From positions 1-45,495 of IMG/VR virus record IMGVR_UViG_3300033985_000217: a stretch of 45,495 nt of DNA, one strand, 5' to 3'. The translations under genes were made by a program, and so were the position numbers. Source of the stretch: a virus. Position 1 is the first letter of the stretch. The number at the start of each line of letters is the position of its first letter. The notes under the pieces are model-generated. The model saw nothing but the letters and a program-made list of their open reading frames with translations. It searched no databases and had not been told where the DNA came from. Of the stretch, positions 23,335 through 32,800 are shown piece by piece.

Positions 23335-24960
23335 TTATTCCAACTCGGAATCATTCACAGGTTCTTGTGTTATTCTAGCGTCATATGGATTGATCCTTCC
23401 AGTGCCTAAAGAAGCTGCAAGATAGCAAAAATTTAAAGCATGAAATGCATCATCAGGTTTACCTTTTTCATGAGTAAAATATATTTGTCTAAGATTCTCG
23501 TTGTAATCTTGATATATATTCAAAAAATCATTTGCAAACTCTTTCCATACTTCGTATTTTGGAAATAATATTCTTCGCTCTTTTATACGCTGCATTGTAT
23601 TACTCATAGATTGTGTTCTACTTACTATATACTTGTAACCTTCCCTATCCCATTTGATCAATATTTTTAAATTTCCATTGAGGGAGAATTCCAACACAGG
23701 GTCCATATTTGATTGTTGTTTCAATAAATCTTTCCTCAACCTAGCATTTATTCCACCAGCACCTATACCCCAATCTACACCTATTAAACTTACTCTGAAC
23801 TTTTGAGCTAACTTCAATATATCCTCATGTACATAATTCATATCAGATTCCTTACCCTTGTACTTTTTCATATACACTACTCTAAATATCCCTTTTGGAT
23901 CATATCCCCCTATAACCAAAACAGTATAAGAATCCAATTGACTGTCTTTAGATGAATACGTTGCCCAATCTATACCCATGTACAAAGGTTTGCCATAAAA
24001 AATTTCTGAATTGTATCCAGTATCCATATCTCTATTTTCAGAAGCCAATCTTAACATCTCTTCGTTCATCGGCATGTTGGCATCTTCATACGGTAATCCC
24101 AACACTTCATTGTAAAACTTACCCTTTGGATAATTACGTCTTCTGTAATTAATATCATCCCAATCTACCGTCGGAGATAAAACCTGTGGTATTCTCATCC
24201 CAATAAAATACTTATCTGTTGGATCTGCCATATTAACCCATTCACCGTTTCTTGTATCAAGCTCTTTATTGCATGAAGGATTACTACATATCAATCCATT
24301 TGGGCCTAAATTATCCTCATCAATAATATTCCATTTTCCACAATGCGTACATTTGATTGCATATTCTGACATAGTACTTTCTTTCCATGTATCCTCAATA
24401 GGATTTTGAAATCTCTTTGGAGTTCCTGTATAAAAACGATATTTGTATTCTGAACCTGATAATGTTTCGGATATAACTGGAATAGTATCCGTTAATAAAT
24501 CTTGTATTTCATCTAATCCAATCATATCAGCAGCTATACCTCTTATATGGTCAGCAGTAAGGTAAGCACTTCTTAGTATTATCTGCGACCCTGTACTAAA
24601 ATCTTTTTGAAATACATTGTCAACTGAAAATTTTGGATTCATATAATATTTTTGTATATATGGTGAATACTGTATAAAATGCTTCAATTTTTGAGACGAG
24701 AAAACTTTAACTTGATTCATAGTAGGATTGACATGTAAAATTTTAAAAAACGGTTTGGTAGTAGCATCTACTACATATTTAGCCGCCAACGTTAAAGATT
24801 TTCCAACTTGCCTTCCACATTTTGCTAAAAATCTGGGATGTTCTAAATCAAAAAAAGGTCTAAAATAATCACGCCCTTCCAATGTAAAAGGTTTGTTGTT
24901 ATATTTCAAAATTGACTCGGCAAATTCCGACCTATACATTTCTAAAGTTTTTTTGGACAT
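23335..24960 (-). CDS. terL: Terminase large subunit
   Basis: This 541-residue protein is the ATP-driven packaging motor and DNA-cutting nuclease. The ATPase has Walker A CGRQVGKS (48-55) and Walker B MIGLDEIQD with the catalytic Glu (D150, E151), followed by the coupling motif YTGTP (177-181). A zinc ribbon (C204, C207, C225, C230) sits between the domains, as in some GpA-type terminases. The RNase H-like nuclease begins YMGIDWATYS (D331) and has GVDWGIGAGG as the second acidic motif. A third acid is likely in PDDAFHAL near 515. The ATG at 24960 follows AAAGGGG. The small gene encoded just before may be its small subunit. Confidence 0.92.
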   Translation of the reverse strand: MSKKTLEMYRSEFAESILKYNNKPFTLEGRDYFRPFFDLEHPRFLAKCGRQVGKSLTLAAKYVVDATTKPFFKILHVNPTMNQVKVFSSQKLKHFIQYSPYIQKYYMNPKFSVDNVFQKDFSTGSQIILRSAYLTADHIRGIAADMIGLDEIQDLLTDTIPVISETLSGSEYKYRFYTGTPKRFQNPIEDTWKESTMSEYAIKCTHCGKWNIIDEDNLGPNGLICSNPSCNKELDTRNGEWVNMADPTDKYFIGMRIPQVLSPTVDWDDINYRRRNYPKGKFYNEVLGLPYEDANMPMNEEMLRLASENRDMDTGYNSEIFYGKPLYMGIDWATYSSKDSQLDSYTVLVIGGYDPKGIFRVVYMKKYKGKESDMNYVHEDILKLAQKFRVSLIGVDWGIGAGGINARLRKDLLKQQSNMDPVLEFSLNGNLKILIKWDREGYKYIVSRTQSMSNTMQRIKERRILFPKYEVWKEFANDFLNIYQDYNENLRQIYFTHEKGKPDDAFHALNFCYLAASLGTGRINPYDARITQEPVNDSELE

Positions 24961-24961
24961 C

Positions 24962-25150
24962 TTATACCCCTTTTTCTATCGCTAATTTACCGTCATCAGT
25001 AATTTTGCCTTCAGATGTAATATATCCATATTCTAAAAGTCTATTCTTGTATTTAATATGTTCTGGTAACAACATGCCGTTATTCTTTTCAAAAGCTTCT
25101 TTTAAAACCTGTACATATTCTTGACCTATGTCCCCATGTTTTTCTAACAT
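24962..25150 (-). CDS. Small winged-helix-like protein, possible terminase small subunit
   Basis: This 62-residue protein starts at the ATG at 25150, eight bases after TAGGAGG, and ends one base before the terminase large-subunit start. The sequence is a helix pair then a short hairpin: LLPEHIKYKNRLLEYGYIT, SEGKITDDGKLAIEKG. That 'L...G.I...GKIT..GK.AI' ending is a winged-helix C-terminal pattern. A DNA-recognising small terminase is plausible from position, but it is shorter than most. A small regulator is the alternative. Confidence 0.5.
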   Translation of the reverse strand: MLEKHGDIGQEYVQVLKEAFEKNNGMLLPEHIKYKNRLLEYGYITSEGKITDDGKLAIEKGV

Positions 25151-25162
25151 AAAGAATGCCTC

Positions 25163-25543
25163 CTAGTAGACCCCTACCATTTTTCTTATACGTTTAACCA
25201 ATTCCTCATCTTTTTTGTTAATAAAATCTCCTTCTACAATGTCATATAATTCGTATTTTGACGAAAATAGATCAAAAAATCCTACTGTATACTCACTATC
25301 TTCTTCTTTTGAAAACAAATCTACTATATTCGTTCGCATTAATATAGGTATTAAATATCCTTCATCTACTTCTATTTCACTTTGTTGCTTTGGATTCAAT
25401 ATTTTAAAAGATTTTTGGGTTATTTTAAAAATTATGTTTTTATGTTCTCCTTTCAATTCATAACTATCCGGTATTGAACCTACAAAATACTTTATATAAT
25501 TACTGTTTGAGTTATTCTCTTCAACATTAATTGTGTATTTCAA
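25163..25543 (-). CDS. Hypothetical protein upstream of terminase
   Basis: This is a 126-residue protein. I place the start at the TTG at 25543, eight bases after GGGAGA; an ATG three codons upstream directly abuts the site. It is beta-rich in the first half (KYTINVEENN, NIIFKITQKSFKIL) with a helical C-terminus (DEELVKRIRKMVGVY). Acidic residues dominate the middle. No motif or family is recognised. It lies between tail and packaging genes in a run of closely spaced leftward genes. Confidence 0.55.
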   Translation of the reverse strand: MKYTINVEENNSNSNYIKYFVGSIPDSYELKGEHKNIIFKITQKSFKILNPKQQSEIEVDEGYLIPILMRTNIVDLFSKEEDSEYTVGFFDLFSSKYELYDIVEGDFINKKDEELVKRIRKMVGVY

Positions 25544-25563
25544 AGGTATCATCTCCCTAAAAA

Positions 25564-26445
25564 TTATTTTTTGCCTTTTAATTTATATAAAATTTTTATC
25601 AATGAATCATAATTTAAACTTTCAACACCTTGTTCTTTTGCTAACTTCTGAATTTCATCTATCAATTCTTTATCTTCACCCAACATCTTACCTAAATCAG
25701 GCACCTTTATATTGATATGTTGTAACAACTCATTACTATCTACATCCTTGTTTAATTGCCCTGCAACATTGAATATATTGTTTATAGAATTATCCGTACC
25801 AATACTAGTTAAACCTCCAAGTAAATTCTTTATCATACTTGCCGTTTGATCTATACTTTGTGGATTTTCTATTAACCTGCCTATTTCTTCTTGTAATTTA
25901 GTTAGTGTTTCATCACTTCGCCCTTTCATATAGGAATAATCAAATTCCTCCAAATGTCTTATCATAGCTTGTATAGTTGCTCTACCCCATTCATCGTTGT
26001 AAACTCTTATCTTAAAAAAATCTGGGCAATCTTTAAATTCGCTGTATTTAATAACATATTTCAATTCACCAGTTGCATCAGTTTTAGTTTCTAACTCTTT
26101 TGTTTTATTAATATTTATGGTTACCTTTGCTTCTTTCCTTTCAGGTGCCTTTAAATACAACTGTGTATCTTGATTTTCATATACAGTCAATCTAGTCGGA
26201 TACCTTTCCCAAGTTCTATAAAAAGCTCCATTTTTAAAAAATATATTATTTAATTGTGTTTCTATCTCTTTTTTAGGAGCATTAACAGCTACTACAACCG
26301 TAGCATCATCAGTTTCAGGAAAAGCGAGATTGTTAGAATTCCATACTGAATATGGTTTTCCAGAATCTTTATTGACTAACACTAAACTATATACAGTATC
26401 AGGTTTTAATTGATCAACAGGAACTACATCGTATACTTTTATCAC
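25564..26445 (-). CDS. Probable tail or baseplate protein with a beta-sandwich domain
   Basis: This is a 293-residue protein. Residues 1-90 are beta-rich (TVYSLVLVNKDSGKPYSVWN, TVVVAVNAPKKE). Residues about 95-155 look like an Ig- or carboxypeptidase-regulatory-type sandwich (LTVYENQDTQLYLKAP, KVTININKTKELETKTDATG). The C-terminal 120 residues are helical with an Asn/Gly/Ser middle. GTG start at 26445 follows GAGGAGG at nine bases. It is next to the first fibre gene, so a baseplate or fibre-attachment role is likely. I recognise no specific family. Confidence 0.55.
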   Translation of the reverse strand: MIKVYDVVPVDQLKPDTVYSLVLVNKDSGKPYSVWNSNNLAFPETDDATVVVAVNAPKKEIETQLNNIFFKNGAFYRTWERYPTRLTVYENQDTQLYLKAPERKEAKVTININKTKELETKTDATGELKYVIKYSEFKDCPDFFKIRVYNDEWGRATIQAMIRHLEEFDYSYMKGRSDETLTKLQEEIGRLIENPQSIDQTASMIKNLLGGLTSIGTDNSINNIFNVAGQLNKDVDSNELLQHINIKVPDLGKMLGEDKELIDEIQKLAKEQGVESLNYDSLIKILYKLKGKK

Positions 26446-26458
26446 AATTATTACCTCC

Positions 26459-27610
26459 TCAATTCACGGCTACAAATATCAACAAATCTACATCAACAGC
26501 TGAACTTTGTGGAAAATCATATGCATACATTTTTATATCGTATCCATTCCAAGCTACCATAACATAATTTGGAGGTGCATTTCTTTCAGTACCTACATTT
26601 ATACCTATTAATTTTTGTTGAACCAGTATGCCTAAAATATCACCAAAAGTTCTGTTGTTTTCTAACATAGAATTGTTTAAAGATAATGAAAATTGAACGT
26701 ATCTACCTCTGCTAACAGAAGCATTTATTTTTACTACTTTTGCTAATTGATTACTTCTTATCTTCTTAGTCGTTGCATTCATTGAAGAACCTGTTTTAAA
26801 TCCGTTTATGTTATGTGGATACTGTAAATTCAGATATGCTTCAGGTCTACCTACGTCTATCGTATTAGTCGCTTCTATATCGTAAACGTCTACATATATA
26901 TAATTGGATAATGGTATAGGTTCTTCAAAGGTTAAAAATTTTGATAAAGCTTCTTCTTTTGGATAATACAAATCATCATGGTTGTGTTCTTTTGGAGAAA
27001 AAGAACTCTGGGTATATATATTGCCATTAACATCTTTTAAAGCGGTTGTATCTTCTACAATGTCATTTTTTTTGTAATAATCAGAACCATGGTTATGTTG
27101 TTTAAAAGCTAGATCTTGTACCCTTACTCCATCAATCTCTACTGCATTAGGAACTATATCATCCTTTTTGTAATATTCAGGATGTTCATGTTCTTTTCTA
27201 GCAAAGGTAGAATAATCAACCCCTGATAGTTTTTCTGTAACAGTAATTACGTCATCTTGTTTAACATAATCATGTGTATGTTCTGCAGGTGCTAAATCAG
27301 TAGGTTTATAATTATTTACACCATCCGTTATTGTGTATGCTCCGTCTATTACTTCACCTTTTACAACATATTCTGAATGTATATGGTCTTTCATTGCAAA
27401 CTCTGATAATTCTTTATTCAATATTCTATATGTATAATTAGAATACGGCACCATATATTTAGATACCGCTGGTAATAACATTTCTGTCACTTTAAAAGAA
27501 TTTGCTACATTGATCACTTCCGACACATTCAATGCTGAATCCTTTGAAGCTTGAAGAATATAATTCAATATTTTAACTTTCTGTGCTTCCTCATTTATTA
27601 ATCTTTTCAT
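26459..27610 (-). CDS. Tail fibre/adhesin with five H-x-H repeats
   Basis: This is a 383-residue protein. A helical N-terminus (1-70) is followed by five H-x-H motifs at 76-78, 111-113, 141-143, 172-174 and 209-211 (KDHIHSEY, AEHTHDYV, KEHEHPEYY, KQHNHGSDYY, KEHNHDDLYY). Each is followed by Tyr-rich sequence and a turn. In T4 gp37 such motifs bind metal ions on the axis of a trimeric fibre; the same is inferred here. The C-terminal 150 residues are beta-rich and may form the receptor-binding or attachment domain. The ATG at 27610 is separated from AAGGAGG by a hairpin. Confidence 0.75.
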   Translation of the reverse strand: MKRLINEEAQKVKILNYILQASKDSALNVSEVINVANSFKVTEMLLPAVSKYMVPYSNYTYRILNKELSEFAMKDHIHSEYVVKGEVIDGAYTITDGVNNYKPTDLAPAEHTHDYVKQDDVITVTEKLSGVDYSTFARKEHEHPEYYKKDDIVPNAVEIDGVRVQDLAFKQHNHGSDYYKKNDIVEDTTALKDVNGNIYTQSSFSPKEHNHDDLYYPKEEALSKFLTFEEPIPLSNYIYVDVYDIEATNTIDVGRPEAYLNLQYPHNINGFKTGSSMNATTKKIRSNQLAKVVKINASVSRGRYVQFSLSLNNSMLENNRTFGDILGILVQQKLIGINVGTERNAPPNYVMVAWNGYDIKMYAYDFPQSSAVDVDLLIFVAVN

Positions 27611-27641
27611 AAAATTAAGTGCCTAAGCACTTTGCCTCCTT
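27608..27641 (-). promoter_or_regulatory. Hairpin-bridged ribosome binding site
   Basis: Read on the mRNA strand: AAGGAGG (27641-27635), CA, a perfect six-base-pair stem AAGTGC/GCACTT (27632-27627 and 27622-27617) with a TTAG loop, AATTTT, then ATG (27610-27608). The linear gap is 24 bases; without the stem it is eight, an ideal spacing. Confidence 0.7.
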
Positions 27642-27643
27642 CC

Positions 27644-29887
27644 TCAATCTATTTCTTCTATGGAAATTAATGTAAAAGGTATTCCATAATTATTGACTAC
27701 AAATTCTTGCCCTGAACTTTGTGCTGAAAATCCTATATATTTCCAATCAACTTTATTTTTAGCTGATATTATCTTATAAGAAGATTCACCATTCTTCAAT
27801 AGATGGGGACCAGTGTATTGCGGAACCCCAGTAGTAATTGTCCAAGAATTCAAAATTTGTACATAATCCTTATTTAAATTAAAATTTCCAGATGGTTGTA
27901 TAAAAACTACAGACGAATTAGGATTTTCTTTCATTATTTTTAAAGTATTAATCATTTGATATGGAGTCTTAATCACAGGTGTATGCCCTATAAGCCTTCT
28001 CCATTCTGTATTGAATTTAGTTGATACTTCTTTGGATAACAAAATAATATTTGTACCCATAGGATTAGTTGCTGCGAACTTTGCTATAGGTACTAAAGGC
28101 TTACGCATAACAAACTGTTTAAATAAACTTATTAAACTCCAAGCTGGCATCCAATCTATTTTAAATAATGCTAAATCTATGTATAGATGCAACAACATAA
28201 TAGGAGTTATCATACTGACTAACAAGTTATCAAATAAAGAAAATATATAATTGATCCCTAGACATAGAAAATAATCTATTGATAGCAAAAGTACCACGAA
28301 CAAATCAAAGATCTTTTTAAAATAATTTTCAACGGTTAAACTTATAGATTCAGTTATATATTCAAACACATTTTCGGTTTCACCTAAATCTGGCTGAGCT
28401 GGTACATCATAATACCAATAATATTCGTTTTTGTTCAATCCTCTTAAATATAGTATATCTGTGGCACTATACCAACTATATATCTCATCTCTTATCTTAG
28501 AAGCAGCATTACATCCTGATACTTTTTTCCCTGCAGTAGTTGTTTTGTTATATATCCAATTTTTAGTATTTTCTTTGTACTGTGTAGTTGACCATTCGGA
28601 TGTTTTGGATCTACTAGTTGCATTATATAAATATTGATTTGCTCCGGTTGTTTTTATACTTCCTTGTTTTTTACCAGATTCTGTAAAACTTTTATACATC
28701 GAAGTGTGAACGTCTACATCTACATATTGAGCATCTGGTGTATATTCAATTATAGGCTTAGGACCTATTTCATTAAGTTTCTTTTGAACAGCACTATTTG
28801 CAAATAATATTATAAACTGAGTAGACGCTGCATTACCATATAAATCGTCTAAATTTACTCCATCCAAACTACCTTCATTCATAATCATGTTGGCTAATAA
28901 ATAGGAAGTATTGTTATTTCCAGGAATAGATTTCATACCAAATAAATTCGTCAAGCTCATCCCCAAATTTTTATTCAAATCTCCGGGAAAATCAGCCCAA
29001 CCTTCAGGATTAACAATTTGATTTCTCCGCCAAGCAGAATGTAATTTGTCTTCTTCTATATAACCAAATATGCTACCTTTTTCTACTACCGCTATATTTT
29101 CCTCAAAATAATCTGTTGTTAAAATATTAGTATCAAATGTTTCTACTTGCTTATTCACAGTCGTATCCGCAGGAATATATCTATATATTTTTATTTTATT
29201 TTTGTTTTCGCCATCATGATATCCACTTGCATAATCTATTCTAAAATCTTTTGGCATAAATGTTCCGTCGGCTATTGATTTAGTTATATAAATGTCGTCA
29301 TGTTTGTGCCCTCTTCCTGATATTTTATCTGGCTTCAATATGTCAGTATACTGTATTATATTGTTTCCTTCTTTTTTATAACTGGTGGCATATAACCCTT
29401 CAGCTTGTTTGGCTTTAACTCCAAATTGTATTAAATTTGTATGTGTATGATCTTTATCAGAAAAATAAACTCTTGGTGCGATATAATTTCTACTGTTTTC
29501 ATCGTATAATTTGCTTGCAGTTGAAAAATTAGTCTTAGTTTTCAATATGTATTGATTATGCTTGTGTGAAACTAGAGATAAATCTTCTTTAGAAACTCCA
29601 TCAATATTTTCTTGATCTTTTTTTATATTTAAGGCTTCTTTTGTATATTGTTCATGCGTGTGGTCTTTAAGAGAAAACTGTTCAATTTCAGAACCACCAA
29701 GTTTTTCAGTAGATTCAGGTATTTGCTTTTTTTGCAAAAAGTTATGTGTGTGTGTTTTTGGAGAAAAACTCCCATCCTGATTTAAAATATTTTTTGTATT
29801 GTATGCAAATAACGTATTGAATTTTTTTAGTTTTGTTACTATCTTGATGGTTTGATTTATTAATTTTTTGACAATATTATTAATCAT
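27644..29887 (-). CDS. Fibre-type adhesin with five H-x-H motifs and hydrophobic segments
   Basis: This is a 747-residue protein from the ATG at 29887, seven bases after GAGGAG and overlapping the upstream stop. A helical N-terminus leads to five H-x-H motifs (KTHTHNF, KDHTHEQY, VSHKHNQY, KDHTHTNL, GHKHDDIYITK) within the first 210 residues. Then come FMPKDFRIDYASGY and IKIYRY. Around residues 520-610 lie hydrophobic, membrane-like stretches (FDLFVVLLLSIDYFLCLGIN, MITPIMLLHLYIDLALF), which are rare in fibres. The C-terminus WKYIGF...NYGIPFTLISIEE recurs in the two paralogues. It looks like a tandem duplicate of the next upstream gene without that gene's extra middle domain. Confidence 0.75.
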   Translation of the reverse strand: MINNIVKKLINQTIKIVTKLKKFNTLFAYNTKNILNQDGSFSPKTHTHNFLQKKQIPESTEKLGGSEIEQFSLKDHTHEQYTKEALNIKKDQENIDGVSKEDLSLVSHKHNQYILKTKTNFSTASKLYDENSRNYIAPRVYFSDKDHTHTNLIQFGVKAKQAEGLYATSYKKEGNNIIQYTDILKPDKISGRGHKHDDIYITKSIADGTFMPKDFRIDYASGYHDGENKNKIKIYRYIPADTTVNKQVETFDTNILTTDYFEENIAVVEKGSIFGYIEEDKLHSAWRRNQIVNPEGWADFPGDLNKNLGMSLTNLFGMKSIPGNNNTSYLLANMIMNEGSLDGVNLDDLYGNAASTQFIILFANSAVQKKLNEIGPKPIIEYTPDAQYVDVDVHTSMYKSFTESGKKQGSIKTTGANQYLYNATSRSKTSEWSTTQYKENTKNWIYNKTTTAGKKVSGCNAASKIRDEIYSWYSATDILYLRGLNKNEYYWYYDVPAQPDLGETENVFEYITESISLTVENYFKKIFDLFVVLLLSIDYFLCLGINYIFSLFDNLLVSMITPIMLLHLYIDLALFKIDWMPAWSLISLFKQFVMRKPLVPIAKFAATNPMGTNIILLSKEVSTKFNTEWRRLIGHTPVIKTPYQMINTLKIMKENPNSSVVFIQPSGNFNLNKDYVQILNSWTITTGVPQYTGPHLLKNGESSYKIISAKNKVDWKYIGFSAQSSGQEFVVNNYGIPFTLISIEEID

Positions 29888-32800
29888 TTTCCAGCTCCTC
29901 AAAGCTAATTATAGTGAATGGTTCCCCATAATTACCAATTGTTGTTTCTTGCCCTGATGTTACATTAAAGCCTAAATATTTATGATCTATAATTCTTTTG
30001 CCCTGTATAGTTCTAACTGAATTAGCAGGATTCGTAATCTTTGAAGATTTGTAAAACTGTGCAACTGGAATTTTGTAAACCCAATATTTATGTGCACTAG
30101 CTACTTTGTCTGATTCTGCAAACGAATAATTTGCTGCATTTGATATAAAATCTACTGCATCTTTCTTCTCAATTTTAACCTTGTTCAAAACTGTATACGG
30201 TGAATTGTATATTTTCTGTAAACCATAAATTCTTCTCCATTTATAATCAAATTTTGTAGTATATTCTTTAGAAAAAATTACTATATTATGCCCAATTGGA
30301 TTACTAGATATAAACCTCGCAATTGGTACAAACGGTTTCCTGTGTATAACACTTGCTATAACAGGACGTAATAATCCTATAAATGGATACCATTTCCAAT
30401 CTACTATTGTAATTGTCCACCATAATATAGGTACTTGTATCAAAATTCTAAAGACAAAAGTATAAAACGGCTTTAACGCATTTATTATAATATTATCAAC
30501 TGTTGAGGTTATCCAATTAAATGCCCAACACAAAAAATAATCTAAAAATAACAATGCCATAATCAATATATCACTTATTTTTTGTAGAAAATTATCCGCT
30601 AATGTAGCTACAGTTTGTGAAACCGCTTCTAACACGTTAGAAGTTTCTGTATATTCTGGTTCACTAGGAACAGAATAATACCAATAATATTGTTTTTTAT
30701 CCATAGCTTTAAAAGTAATATGGGGTATTTGAATTTTTGTTTTATAATATTCATATTCTTCGTCTATTTGTTTATTAGAAACAGCCTCACTACTTTCAAC
30801 ACCACTTACTACATAAAAATGTATATCTGACAATGGTTTAACTAATGCAATATTATGTCCTACTGTATTCTTGAAGCTTAATGGTAAAGTTACATAACTA
30901 CTTGACAAATGTTCAGCTTTCTTTTCTCCATCTATATAAAGATTATAATTAGATAAATCGCTTGGTACATTTCTTAATTTAAAAGCCGCATTCGAAGAAT
31001 TATTAAATATAGTATATTGTTTTACACTACCATTAAGTTTATACATATATAAGAAAACTCGTCCTTCTGGAAATCCTTCTTTATTCACACAAACACCTGC
31101 CATATTATTCCCATCTGAACATTCCTCTACAGTTGTTTCCCAATAGTACATTTTCTCAGGTGTTGGTACAAGAAAAACCAATGTATTGCCTATTGAAAAA
31201 TCAGTTGCTCCTACCAACCTTATTTGATTTCTCCCTACTTCTTCTAACCAAAAACCTCTTACTCCTACTGCAGATGTTTCGTTTAGATTAGTTATTTCAT
31301 ATTTACCATCTTCTACTTTATACGATTTTTCCCCTAATTCTACTTCTCCACTTGAATAAACAATATTCTTATAATATCCATCTGGTGCATTTGTATATAC
31401 ATATTCCAAACTCATCAAATCATGCCAATCCACATTTTGTCTATTCGTATATGCATATTGAAAATCATAAGAAGGGTAACTATCTCTATCAAATTCTATT
31501 TTTTGTAAATCATCCCTATAACCGAAAAGAAATTTTTCTCCGTCTCCTTTTTGCACAGCTAGGGTAGTTCCTGTTAATGTACTCATAAAATTAACATCTA
31601 AAACTTTAGCCCTTGGTGTTGCATCATCATCAATTGCTACTTTATTAGGTTGAGAATAAGAACCAAAAATAAAAATATTATCTTCTAAAGGCTCGTAAGT
31701 TTCTCCAGAACTTCCAGAAGATACATCCTGTACTGCTCCAGTAAATGTACAAAAACTATAAGGTCCACCTACATTTGAATATACTGGCAACCCACATAAC
31801 CAATCCCATATCTGTTGTTCTTTGTCGTATTCTACTTCAGAAAAATATCTATCAACCACATTGTTATTAGCAAAATCATATACATATTCATCCTTCGGAT
31901 TTATTTTGATTTCTCCCAAATCGGGATTTGTTTCAGTATCGTTCAACGCTAAATAAAAATTGTCATAAACAGGTACTTCCATATAAGAACCTTCTAAATC
32001 ATATTCCACTAATGTTTTAGGACCTTCTTCTGAAAGTTTTTTGAAAACTGCATTGTTAAAAAATCCGATTAAAAACTTTGTTGAAGGCGAAGAACCCATT
32101 ATATCATTATAAGAACTTCCTTCTACTTTTTTATCTGTATCCCACAGCATACTATTCATCATACCTGAAGTATTCTCATTTCCAGGAATAAAAGGTTTGT
32201 TATATAAATCCGTAATACTCAATTCTAACCCATCATTTAAATCACCATTAGAAGTTTTCATAAAATCTGTAATAGTATTTCTGTCATATCCGGCAGCAAA
32301 TTTATCAGCATCCATATATCTAAAAACACTACCTTCAGGTTGAACTAAATATTCTCGTTCAAATTGTTTTGTTGACATAAAATCTATTGGAAATGTATCT
32401 ACATTTTTCATGGTTTTTCTATTTAATGGCTTATATCTGTAAATTTTTACTCTGTACCGTTCAACATTCATATATCCACTAGCGGTATCTATATTAAATT
32501 CTTTAGGCATAAACACTTCATCGCATGTACTTTTAGTTATATATATGTCATCATGTTTATGAGTTCTATTTGAAATATCTTCAATGTTAAAATTTTTAGG
32601 ATTAGCTTCAACAACACCATTGTTATTTATATATTCAACATTATGTAATGCTTTAGCATATTTCACTTTTCGAGAATATTCAACAAATTCGCTATGAGTA
32701 TGCTCTCTTGGTGATATTATTTTACGTACCGAATAATAATCACCATTAAAAAGCTTACTGGATCTCGGAAAAATAGTTTTTGATTTAGATACGTATTGAT

